This document shows positions 23,121-34,041 of a stretch of DNA of 64,000 bases, piece after piece. The notes beneath the pieces are model-generated. The model made no database searches. It was given only the letters and a program-made list of their open reading frames with translations, and was not told the origin of the DNA. A program made the translations under genes and the position numbers. How positions within the stretch are numbered: the stretch's first letter is position 1; the number at the start of each line of letters is the position of its first letter. Source of the DNA: Terebella lapidaria (lineage: Eukaryota > Annelida > Polychaeta > Terebellida > Terebellidae); NCBI GenBank assembly GCA_949152475.1, contig OX424561.1:1302001-1366000 (forward strand), read 5' to 3'.

Positions 23121-24492
23121 TTAGGTTACCGGACCTATGATCCGATAACCTATTGGCATGGCGTTGTGTCCGGCGTCCGTCCGTCGTCCGTCCACATTTT
23201 TATCTTTAAAGTTTACAGTCGAATCTTTCTGAAATTTTGCACAAAAATAGCTAAAAATATTCCCAGGAAATTTTTTTTTCGTTTTTTGATTTTCGCATTT
23301 TCCTCAAAATGGCGGCCATTTTCGTTGAAAAATGCCCAATTTTGGACTTTGACGGCCATATTCTCAAAAACTGTTCAGACAGTTTTGAGATTTATGTTTC
23401 AAAAGATTCCCCTTATGGACCTCTGTGATGTGTATAAGTTTGGTTGCCCTTGAATCGCCGGTCTGCGTGTGGCGAGTTTCACCCTTTGGAAAAAATTTTG
23501 GCAATTTTTTCCTTCATAATGGGAGCTGCCTTAACTGTACTCATAGAACGCCTGAAGATAGAGCTTAGAAATTGGCACTTTCAAATGGGAAGTCATATAT
23601 GGTGACTTACGTGCTGACCTTGAATTTGCCCTTGGATGACCTTGAAAGGTCAAAACAGCCGTTTTAGGGTTGAAAAATGCCCAAATTTGCACCTTGTCTG
23701 TCTTTTCTCAAAAACTGTTAAGACAGTTTTGAGATTTTTATCTCAAAAGATTCCCCTTATGGACCTCTGTGAAGTGTTTGCCCTTGAAACGCCGGTCTGT
23801 GTGGGGCGGCCATTTTGAAAAATGTTCACCCCAAATCTCATTACTATCCATTTTGGGCCATTTCCAGGGGAAAAAAATTTCACCCTTTGAAAAAATTTTT
23901 GGACCTTTTTGGCAATTTTTTCCATCATAATGAGAGCTGGCAGAACTGTACTCATAGAACGCCTGAAGATAGAGCTTAGAAATTGGCACTTTCAAATGGG
24001 AAGTCATATATGGCGACTTGTGTGGTGACCTTGAATTTGACCTTGGATGACCTTAAGAGGTCAAAACAGCCATTTCTGTGTCAAAAAAATGCCCAGATTT
24101 GCCTCTATAGATGAAATGCTTGCAGATAAAGCTTATGTTTGCATTATGAACATATAGGAAGACATATATGGCACAACTAATGATGACCTTGAACTTGACC
24201 TCAGATGACCTGGAGTGCCAAATGTCTGACTCGGAATGTGTACATTGGCCTGAGCAGCCTATACACTTGCACCCAGACGTATCTCTGTATTATGAACATA
24301 TAGAAAATCAAATACCGCACCCGTACATGTAATGGTGACATTGAAGTTCACATGGATGACCTTGATTGGTAAATCTCATGGTCATAATGTTCACACTGAT
24401 AACCTTATTGATTGATAAATCTCAAGGTCCGTTACATTTCATTATCCAAACCAACCATTGTCCGTAACCTATCTTAGCCTTTGGGCTAATTT
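23121..24492 (+). mobile_element. Helentron-like array element, family G, copy 2
   Basis: The 5' end TTAGGTTACCGGACC forms a hairpin with the following GATCCGATAACC, then comes a GTCC-rich microsatellite. About 1 kb of partly repeated blocks follows ('cctgaagatagagcttagaa', 'gaccttgaatttg'). At the 3' end GTCCGTAACC and a short hairpin TTAGCC-ttt-GGGCTAA run into a T-run. It ends about 115 bp before the F-box gene start codon, in the same orientation. Confidence 0.6.
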
Positions 24493-24605
24493 TTAAAACA
24501 TACCAATTTGTAAATTGTAATAGATCTAATTGCCATTTACCTTCCAGCATATGTGGTACAGGATGAAATTCAAGGTACAAAGAGTCAAATCAAAAGTTGG
24601 TTGAG

Positions 24606-27600
24606 ATGGCTGGTACTGAAGCAGAAGACTTTGCGGGCACACTGCCCAAAGAACTCACAGAACAGATATTTTCATATCTGACCGCCGAGGAACTCAGTCT
24701 CGTGGCAAGTTGTAGCCGTCTGTGGAGACAGAGGTCAAATGTCGACCATTTGTGGTATGTCACAGCGGAAATGACATTTAAATACTGGTTTACAATCATT
24801 AATTGCTTGTTAAAGTTTATGAGTTTGTGCGTTCCCGAATACTGGGGACAAATACCGAATAGGGCAGTAGGGAACAGTGTTCAGTGTCTTCATCCATTTT
24901 CTAAGAACTGACCATGCTTTGATTTATCATTCGACATAGTTATATAGATTTTCGTTTTTAGCTAGCCAAATGACATGGATGAGGAAATCCTTACACTCAT
25001 TAAATAAATCTAATATTGAGTGCAAGCTCAAGTGAGATCCTATATGTGTGCAAATTATTTATGCTATGTACATGTACATGTTGCGCGGTCATTGTGTGTT
25101 TTATTGGGTCTATGCATGTTTTCATGCACGTTCTTGACTTAGGTTGCACCATTGCCTTGTTCGACACTGGATGAAATTTGGAGTATCCAAAGAGTTGTCT
25201 GATCATCAAACACTGTCGTCTTCCACAAATGTCTCTGGCAATTCTCCTGTCTTCACTCATGTTGGTATGTTTATACTCTGAACATACTTTTTTTTCCCCT
25301 GGATTTCTTTTACGGAATTTACGGTAGGAAGAAAACCATGAAACTAAATCTCTGCAAAATTAAGTACTCTCTATTATTATACAAGGACATGAAACTGTAA
25401 ATATCATCGTAATACAGTCTGAGGTACAGAACTGAAAAAATTGAATCCCTGTAAAACAAAAGTATGTTCACAGTATGTTTGTGTTTTATTCTGTATATTT
25501 TTATTGTGCATGATGTGTTCCTTTTCCTATTAATGTGTCTGCATCTGTAGTGATGATTCACCCATTTCAATATTTAAAATATATTATTAGGGCATTTCGG
25601 CACGAAATGTCCTTATGGTTTTGTCAGAATTCTTTTTTTTTTCTTTTTTTTTTTTCTTATTTTTTTTTTTTCTTTTTTTTTCACTTTTTGGTTTCCGGAC
25701 GATAACTCAAGAACGCCTTGACGAATCTTCGAGAAATTTTCACCAGTTATCACATATATTACATAGATGAACCCTATTGTTTTGGAGCCGGCTCCGAGGT
25801 CCGGTTAGTCCGTGAGGATGAATTTTGTGTCAAATGGTTTCCGGATGATAACTCAAAAAGTACTTGTGCTACCATTCTGAAACTTGACATATATGTTGAT
25901 ATAGTGTCACAGAGGAACCCTATTGATTATAGGGTCAATCCCTCAAACGACCTTTGACCCACGGGCCGAAATCAATTTTGGTGAGTCATCCTTGAGGCTG
26001 ATTGCATATCTCAGAAACGGTGCATCGTAGAGCGAAACGGACGTTATTCCAAATTTTTTTTTGCCGAGTCGGCATTTTTCATTTTCGGCCATACAGTACT
26101 GATTTCGCAAAACCTCACCAAAATGCCAGCATGGGACACCTGGCATTTAGCACGTGTTCGCCCAACTTCGTCTGACGTAGCATCATGCGATTTGATGCTA
26201 GCATTGTGTATGCGAGCATCCCTCGATGCTAGCATTGCTTCTTGGCACTGTGGTGCACTAAAAGCATTTCGCATTTTTTGTGAAGGCCATTATATGCTCG
26301 CATATGCTCGCAAACACATGGTCGAGTGGTTTATAAACAGTCTGTATCATGTAGATCGTATGGGAAAATGCAGTGTTCCATTTTATATTAAAGTCAGTAT
26401 TTGCATCCGAAATAAAGGATGCGCGCATCTGTGCCAGACAATGCTCGCCTGTTCAACTAAGACGGCCGCCTGATGCGATGGCATCGCGCCCACTGGTCGC
26501 ACCATGCGATTTGATGCTAGCATCAAGTCGCACGTAATCGCATGGCCTAGCATTTAGCATGTAGCATTCGCATGGCTAGTGAGGTTTTGCGAAATCAGTA
26601 CTGTATCTCTGAAACGGTGCGTCGTAGAGCGAAACGGACGTTATTTTCGGACTCGTGACACTAGGCAAACATGTCTTAGGGGAATGTTGGGTGAACTTGG
26701 CTCTGGGCCAAATTTTTTTTTGCCGAGTCGGCATTTTTCATTTTCGGCCATATCTCAGAAACGGTGCATCGTAGAGCGAAAAGGACATTATTTTCGGACT
26801 CGTGACACCTGGCAAACATGTCTTAAGACCACACCAATATATAGAGTTGGTCGATGGAATCGCCGCCCATGAAAATTCTTTCTCAAAATTTCGGTAAAAA
26901 ATATCGCCGCACCAATTTTGAGCTAATGAAATCCATCGACAACTTAGTTTTTGTCCCAAATCAAAATCACAGTTTGAATTCATCCAAATGGTTGTCAAAA
27001 ATCGCATTTAAAGAGTCAGTATCGACGTTTCCAGAGGAACTGTTTGAATCATTGTGTGCCAACACTATACAGGATCACCTGTTAGCAAAAAATATCTGCA
27101 TTTTGGGCCTTTGGCACCGCTCCGGGCTCGTTTGCCTGGCGTGAAATGTTGATATACATGATTTTAACAGAATATAGTTTAAAGTTTAGTTTGAACGTAT
27201 TTATTCTAATTGGATTGCAAAAATCTTCCGGGGCTTAAATAATAGTATCTTGGGATAGATAATTCTTCTAAAACGTATACATCTATATATCTACCTATAG
27301 TTATTTGAATACAGCAGGACAGTTTGGAGTTTTACTCAGTAATACTCAGCAATACTTTGCGTTATTTTAGACAAAATTTAATTGCATCATCAATTACATG
27401 ACATAAACATGACATGTAATTCAACATGACACATTGAAAACCGTTCCCAAATTTCTAAACTATTTACTGTGCAAAGAGGCAAAAAAATACATAATGAATT
27501 GTTCATTTCCTAAAATTTACCCATACAACCTCTATATAGAAGGGTTAACAGAGAAAAGAACATGTTATAATTGGTTTAAATGATCCTAATTTCCCGCCAA

Positions 27601-30600
27601 ACTGGCCAATTTATATTTTTTAGGTCATGACGGTCGAACACACTATCAAAATAAGCGGCAAATACATAAGTTATCATTTAAAATAAAACCCCTCGCACAA
27701 ATTTTGGCAATCTAAATTCCAAAGACAGATATTGTTTGTAAAAAAAAATATATCGCTCGCACCATTTTTCAAGTGAAATATTCCAAAGACAAAAAATTTA
27801 GTATTAAATGTTAAAAAATGTCGCTCCCACGTACGATTTTTCTCGGACAAAAATCCATAGACCAACTTTATAAATTGGTGTGGCCTAAGGGTATGTTGGG
27901 TGAAGTTGGCCCTGGGCCAAATTTTTTTTTACAGAGTCGGCATTTTTCATTTTCGGCCATATCTCGGAAACGGTGCGTCGTAGAGCGAAACGGACGTTAT
28001 TTTCGAACTCGTGACACTAGGCAAACATGTCTTATGGGTATGTTGGGTGAACTTGGCTCTGGGCCAAATTTTTTTTTGCCGAGTCGGCGTTTTTCATTTT
28101 CGGCCATATCTCGGAAACGGTGCGTCGTAGAGCGAAACCGACGTTATTTTCGGACTTGTGACACTACGCAAACATGTCTTAGGGGTATGTTGGGTGAACT
28201 TGGCCCTGGGCCAAATTTTTTTTTGCCGAGTCGGCGTTTTTCATTTTCGGCCATATCTCGGAAACGGTGCATTGTAGAGCGAAACGGACGTTATTTTCGG
28301 ACTCGTCACACTAGACAAACTTGTCTTAGGGGTATGTTGGGTGTGGGCCAAATTTTTTTTTGTTCAGTCGGCATTTTTCGTTTTCGGCCATACGGACGTT
28401 ATTTTCGGACTCGTGACACTAGACAAGCATGTCTTAGGGGTATGTTGGGTGAACTCAGTCCTGGGCCAAATTGTTTTTGCTGAGTCAGCGTTTTTCATTT
28501 TTGGCCTTATCTCGGAAACGATGCGTCGTTGAAAGAAAAAGATGTTATTTTTGGACTCGTGGTACTAGACAAACATGTCTTAGGGGTATGTTGGGTGAAC
28601 TTGTCCCTGGGCCAAATTTTTTTTCTGCTGAGTCGGCATTTTTCATTTTCGGCCATATCTCGTTTATTTTCATTTATATCTCAGAAACCGTCATCTGAGA
28701 GTGAAATGGATGTATCTACACCATCATTTTGGTTGCAGAGTTGTCAGTAATTCACAGTTAACCTGTGATTGTGTTGTGTATCGAAATGTCCCAAGGCCTC
28801 TAGGCCTTTACGTCTAGTTTGATATAAGCTGGCAATGAAAAGTATGAATTCCATTTGTTGACTTGAAGCTTCCGGGTATAACACCTCACCTGTAAAATCC
28901 AGTATTTGCTGTAGTTCCAGCCGACTCCAGTCTGGAGCCCATGTGTAAGTGGAAGCTGACGTTTCTCAAGGCACATCACTTGATGCAGAACTGGGCGCGA
29001 GGGCGTTATGAGGTGACCCAGATTCTCCGCGGCCACCGGGAGAAAGTAACGGCCATCGACTGTGATGGTACATGTTTTATTGTAGCTACTGCAGTTGTAT
29101 TTTTTTTTACTGTGGATCTGCCTTATGGGACTGAAATGACACTTGAAAAGTGATGTTCTATCTTATGTTACGCTTATAAATGATGACTTAAATTACAAAT
29201 AATGTCATAAATATCCTTGTTTGTGTTTGTGCCAGGGGAGCATTTGGTGTCAGGAAGTGCAGATAACACTCTTCGGATCTGGAGCTTAGTCCGTCACCGA
29301 TGTGCCCATGTTCTGGACGTCCATTCTGACGCAGTCACCTCCGTCAAACTCAAGGTCAGGGACAATGGAATTCATGGTCACCTCCGTCAAACTCTAAGTC
29401 AGGGACAATTCAAGGTACCCGGTACCTCTGTCAAATTCAAGATCAGAGACAATTCAATTCAAGGTCACCTCTGTCGAACTCAAGTTCAGGGACAATTCAA
29501 TTCAAGGTCACCTCTGTCAAAATCAAGGTAAGGGACAAATGAGTTCAAGGTCACCTCTGTCAAACTCAAGGTCAGGGACAACTGATTTCATGGTCACCTC
29601 CGTCGAACTCAAGGGACAATTGAATTCAAGGTCAACTCTCTCACACTCGAGGTCAGGGACAATTGAATTCAAGATCACCTCCGTCAAACTCAAGGTCAGC
29701 AACAATTGAATTCGAGGTCACCTCCAGCACACTCAAGATTAGAGACAATTGAATTCAAGGTCACCTCTGTCAAACTCAGGGACAATTGAATTCAGGATCA
29801 CCTCTGTCAAACTGGAAGTCCGGGACAATTGCATTCAAGGTCACCTCCGTCAAACTCAAGGTCAGGGACAATTGAATTCAAGGTCAACTGTGTCACACTC
29901 AAGGTCAGGGACAATTGAATTCAAGGTGACCTCCATCAAACTCTAGGTCGGAGATGATTGAATTCAAGGTCACCTCTGTCAAACTCAAGGTCAGGGACAA
30001 TTGAATTCATCAAATTCCAAGTCAGAGATGAATTTCAACGTGAACTCTGCTGAACTCAAGGTAAGGAAGAATTGAATTCAATGTCATCTTTGTCGAACTC
30101 TAGGTCAGAGACAATTGAAACAAAGGTCACCTTCATCAAACTCTAGGTCAGAGACATTCGAATTCAAGGTCGGCTCCATCGAACCCAAGATCAGGGACAA
30201 TTGAATTCAAGGTCACCTCTCTCAAACTCTAGGTCAGGGACAATTGAATGTGTTGAACTAGACAGATTCTAGTCAGTGCTCAAGTCGAACAGAAGGCATA
30301 CATGTTTTTGTTCTAGTATCCATGCTACTAAGTAACCTTCCAGTAATTTGAGGCCTATTCTTTATTTCGCCAATTTAAGGTTTAGAGTCAACCTCTAGTA
30401 CCTTACTCAATGACCAACGTCATGTGTGATTTACCTGCAGGGTTCAGTGGTGGTGACTGGCTGTGCAGACAGCACACTGCGAGTCTTTGACCTCAAGTCA
30501 GGCATCATGCAGCTCACCTTTCAAGGTCACAGTGACAGCATTGACCTCGTGGAGTTCGATGGTGAAAACCTGGTGTCTGCCAGCGCTGATAAGTTAGTTT

Positions 30601-32091
30601 TCGATCACGAGTACCAATGTTTTTTTTGTGGAGCACTTTTAACCAAATATTTCAGGCTGAAGTGCACATACAATGTGCTTTTTTCCATTTTCAGAACACT
30701 GAAGGTGTGGAATTTACCACAGAAGACGCTACGTCACACCTTACGAGGCCACACTGATGAGATCGCAGTAGGTAAAACATCACCACAAATACAAGCAAAA
30801 CTTCCTGGAGGCATTGACTATGGCCCACTTTCTGTGGTTTCTGTTGCAGTGCTTGTCGTTACACGAAGGTCTTGTTGTGTCAGGTTCCTGGGACAACAAA
30901 CTGATTCTGTGGGACATGAAGACCGGTTTGACCGTCCACACATTCTGGGGACACTCTGAAGGTCTGTACACAGTAGACGCTACCAGAAATAGATGCTACT
31001 GACACTTAAGTCAGGCTGTTACTCTTCGTACAACTGATGTCTTTATTGTTCAATGTTTCATCAACTTTCATGATAGATTTTAACATTTCAGTGGTGACCT
31101 GTTGTGATTTCGACTCTGTGAAGCTGATCAGTGGCAGTGCCGACTGCACGGTACGGATCTGGAGTGTGTTGTCGGGCTCGTGTAAGCGAATACTTGAGGG
31201 CCACACAGAGGAAGTGGTCTGTATATTATTCCGTATTATTACATCGCTTTCTCTGTCTTCAGCCTAACTTTGTAGAACAGATCTTAATATTTGGTAGCCC
31301 AGTACTGAAAAACTACTAATTTTGGCGGACGATTTATTTGGTGGATTTGGCGGTAGGGGAAAAATGCCAAATTAAATCGTCCGTCAAATGAACTAGCTAT
31401 ATGTTAAGAAATATAAGTGGTCTTAGAACCGCCAAATTAAATATCCCCCAAATAACGTGGTGTTTACAACCCCCAAATTTAATAGCCGCCAAAATTAGTC
31501 GTTTTCCAGTATTTGATTTTGTACTCATGGAAATACCCAACAACTACATTGGTGGCCTCTTTACCACTTGCAGTATTGCGTCAAATACAACGCAGACGTG
31601 ATCGTATCTGGTTCGTCTGACAGCACGGTCCGAATCTGGTCATCCGTTGGTATGTTATATTGTAGTCTGTATTGCCATCACTCGTGGATTGTCTCAATGA
31701 TATGATACCTGTCGTTCATATCAGGCTTTCAGATGGGAATGTTACAGACTTGTCTTGGTTCCAGGCGAGCCCCTCCACTGCCTGCATGGACACCTGGGTG
31801 TGGTGCGATGTCTGCACCTGGACGACGACAAACTAATCAGCGGGGGTGACCAGAAAAAGATCATCGTCTGGAACTACAAGGTTTGTCATTTTGTTCAGCG
31901 GTCACCTCACTTCTTTGGAGTATGCTTCACCATTCTATGACAGGCAGAATTGCTCTCGACAGACGGGGCAGATGCTGAACGTCGTGCACAGACACCCAAC
32001 ACTGCTGCACTTGATGTGGGCCGACGAGACCCAACTGATCACAGCCTCGCCTGAGCGACCAGGCACCATCACCGTACTCAAGTACTGGTGA
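24606..32091 (+). CDS. F-box/WD40-repeat protein (Cdc4/FBXW7 type), 11 exons
   Basis: Predicted SCF ubiquitin-ligase substrate receptor: the F-box would bind Skp1 and the WD propeller would bind substrates. Exons: 24606-24754, 25143-25264, 28915-29067, 29236-29354, 30441-30592, 30695-30767, 30850-30961, 31092-31216, 31574-31649, 31765-31880, 31963-32091; 441 residues, every junction in frame with GT/AG. The F-box is at residues about 11-50 (LPKELTEQIFSYL...W), then a linker to about 124. Eight WD blades follow to the end, with clear GH...D...[IV]W signatures (SGSADNTLRIWS, SASADKTLKVWN, SGSWDNKLILWD, SGSADCTVRIWS, SGSSDSTVRIWS). Eight blades match Cdc4/FBXW7, but the protein is shorter and orthology is unresolved. 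An in-frame stop lies upstream (24564). Exon 2 is the least certain, supported by phase and splice sites only. Confidence 0.88.
26094..26603. mobile_element. Tc1/mariner-like MITE nested in family H array
   Basis: Perfect inverted ends (CAGTACTGATTTCGCAAAAC plus CTCAC) are flanked by TA on each side (26092-26093 and 26604-26605). Other array units preserve the empty site 'cggccatatctcagaaac', so insertion at that TA with TA duplication can be read directly. The interior repeats gatgctagcat and catgcgatttgatgctagca. Confidence 0.85.
26827..27884. mobile_element. TIR element of about 1.06 kb nested in family H array
   Basis: The left end CCACACCAATATATAGAGTT plus GGTC is mirrored at the right (27855-27884) with three mismatches. 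The flanks read ctTAA and cCTAA, against 'gtcttaggggtatg' in uninterrupted units, suggesting a 3-bp TAA duplication as in PIF/Harbinger elements, though this is tentative. A 96-codon frame at 26854-27144 has no recognised domain. Confidence 0.6.
29335..30240 (+). repeat. 43-bp minisatellite grown from the exon 4 donor site
   Basis: About 21 units of tcacctctgtcaaactcaag + gtcagggacaattgaattca + agg. The first unit is the real end of exon 4 (…GTCAAACTCAAG) and its donor GTCAGG at 29355. Later units repeat that exon/intron junction with substitutions, some keeping AAG|GTCAGG and some AAG|GTAAGG. The array fills most of intron 4. Confidence 0.85.
31305..31509. mobile_element. MITE with TGGCGG-rich termini, copy 2 (intron 8)
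   Basis: Same family as 22886-23092: CTGAAAAACTACTAATTTTG at the left, CCGCCAAAATTAGTCG ending TTTTCCAG at the right, TA on both flanks. It lies between exons 8 and 9 of the F-box gene. Confidence 0.75.
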
Positions 32092-32925
32092 CCATGGCAA
32101 CCACATCAGCACCGTACTCAAGTACTGGTGACCATGGCAACCACATCACCAGGGACCATCACTGTACTCAAGTACTGGTGACCATGGCAACCACATCACC
32201 AGGAACCATCACTGTACTCAAGTACTGGTGACCATGGCAACCACATCAGCACCGTACTCAAGTACTGGTGACCATGGCAACCACATCACCACTGTACTCA
32301 AGTACTGGTGACCATGGCAACCACATCACCACTGTACTCAAGTACTGGTGACCATGGCAACCACATCACCACTGTACTCAAGTACTGGTGACCATGGCAA
32401 CCACATCACCAGGAACCATCACTGTACTCAAGTACTGGTGACCATGGCAACCACATCACCACTGTACTCAAGTACTGGTGACCATGGCAACCACATCACC
32501 AGGGACCATCACTGTACTCAAGTACTGGTGACCATGGCAACCACATCACCACTGTACTCAAGTACTGGTGACCATGGCAACCACATCACCACTGTACTCA
32601 AGTACTGGTGACCATGGCAACCACATCACCAGGAACCATCACTGTACTCAAGTACTGGTGACCATGGCAACCACATCACCACTGTACTCAAGTACTGGTG
32701 ACCATGGCAACCACATCACCAGGAACCATCACTGTACTCAAGTACTGGTGACCATGGCAACCACATCACCACTGTACTCAAGTACTGGTGACCATGGCAA
32801 CCACATCACCACTGTACTCAAGTACTGGTGACCATGGCAACCACATCACCACTGTACTCAAGTACTGGTGACCATGGCAACCACATCATCATCACTGTAC
32901 TCAAGTACTGGTGACCATGGTAACA
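32060..32925 (+). repeat. 40/50-bp minisatellite grown from the last exon
   Basis: About twenty units of actgtactcaagtactggtg + accatggcaaccacatcacc (40 bp), some with an extra aggaaccatc (50 bp). The first unit contains the final codons (TITVLKYW) and stop TGA of the F-box gene; the rest lies in the 3' UTR and repeats those codons and the stop. Confidence 0.9.
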
Positions 32926-33090
32926 CATCACTTCCATTCTTGTGTTTGTATCATGTAAAAATGCCAAAGATTTATGTCGAAACTGTGATAGTCTCAAATT
33001 TGCTGCGTACACTTCCATGTTCAGCGCATTTGGGATATTGTATCAAAGAGTGTTTGCTACAGTATTGATCATGAACTGCAAGGAATTTTA

Positions 33091-33096
33091 AATAAA
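33091..33096 (+). promoter_or_regulatory. Poly(A) signal AATAAA, F-box gene
   Basis: First clear AATAAA downstream of the stop codon, about 1 kb beyond it because of the 3' UTR minisatellite. The transcript would therefore include the whole array. Confidence 0.6.
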
Positions 33097-33119
33097 TGTA
33101 TTCAAATATACTATAGCTG

Positions 33120-33910
33120 TGTTAATCAAGCAGTGACCCATGATTACATATTGTATCTTCTGTGCGATTCCTGCTGAATTCAATGCATAGAATTTGCCAT
33201 AATTTCAGGACATCATTTTTGGGCTTCTGTAGCCTAGACAAACGTAGCAGGGGAATCAGGTTTGAACTTCGACAAAAATACTAACTTCTCTGAAACATTT
33301 TAACCAAGATCACAAAGTTCAAACCTAATTCCCCATGACGCGTTAGTATTTTTGTCAATGCTTTTAAATGAACATTATTCTAAAATTTGTTGCCCTATGT
33401 ATGAACAAGACTAGTGGTGTGGATTAACTCCGCCCTCGCCCCAATCTTTTCCCTGCAGAGTTGGCCCTTTCTCATGCTTGACCTATCCCAAATCCTGTTT
33501 GAGTCCTTTTTAATACGTCATTTTCAACATACATGTATTCTGCAAAATAATACTATTGGCCAGAGTTTTCTGAGATAGTTTGTGAAACTCGGACAACTTT
33601 TGTGGGACATTTGGGATGAGTGAAACAAGTATTTCTCGCTGTGCCTTTCCATTCCTCAGTTAAATTTTTGATGATTTACCGCTTCATCTTTGCACTTTAT
33701 AATATCATTATCCTATACATGTATTGTTATTTTCAAACATTCAGTAAATTTTGTGGTCCAGGTGAGATGTCCTGGTTCTATATATCTTATAGACAATGAT
33801 CGGTTCCTTCATTAAAGGAAAATTGGAAGAACAAGTCTGTCACAGAAGTAAGAAAAACTCTTTGCAGTTGTGTATGTATATGTAGCTCTAAACAAGTCCC
33901 ACAGGGTTAC
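33120..33910. other. Convergent intergenic region
   Basis: No gene seen. An imperfect inverted pair ('caggtttgaactt' near 33259 and 'aagttcaaacctaattcccc' near 33318) could form a hairpin between the two gene ends. Confidence 0.35.
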
Positions 33911-33913
33911 ATG

Positions 33914-33919
33914 TTTATT
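33914..33919 (-). promoter_or_regulatory. Poly(A) signal AATAAA, PHD-finger gene
   Basis: TTTATT on the + strand, about 125 bp beyond the stop codon of the minus-strand gene at 34042. Confidence 0.55.
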
Positions 33920-34041
33920 TAAGCATAAATGATTAGAAAAATATATTTGTTCATTAAAAACAAAAAAAAGGTGGTTTCTCATACCACATATTACAAAGTT
34001 TTTTTGAACCAGAAACAAAAAAAAAGTTAATGTGTCCTGTG

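Larger units (their letters stand above)
25589..28817 (+). mobile_element. Helentron-like array element, family H, copy 2 (intron 2)
   Basis: The 5' end AGGGCATTTCGGC and the 3' end (inverted CGAAATGTCC, hairpin AAGGCC-tcta-GGCCTT, terminus TTTACGTCTAG) match copy 1. Near the 5' end is a long T/C microsatellite (about 25630-25690). The interior has roughly 148-bp units ('gaaacggtgcgtcgtagagc', 'aacatgtcttaggggtatgt'). Two other elements are nested inside it (26094-26603 and 26827-27884). It fills most of the F-box gene's second intron. Confidence 0.6.

Noticed and set aside
30772..30849. Alternative exon 6 donor at 30772 (TAG|GTAAAA)
   Set aside because: Stronger consensus, but it puts exon 7 out of frame; the donor at 30768 keeps the WD blade continuous.
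31217..31226. Alternative exon 8 donor at 31221 (GTATAT)
   Set aside because: It leaves the wrong phase for exon 9; the donor at 31217 restores the expected WD blade sequence.
32348..32831. 87-codon repetitive frames
   Set aside because: Out-of-frame reading of the 40/50-bp minisatellite in the F-box gene 3' UTR.
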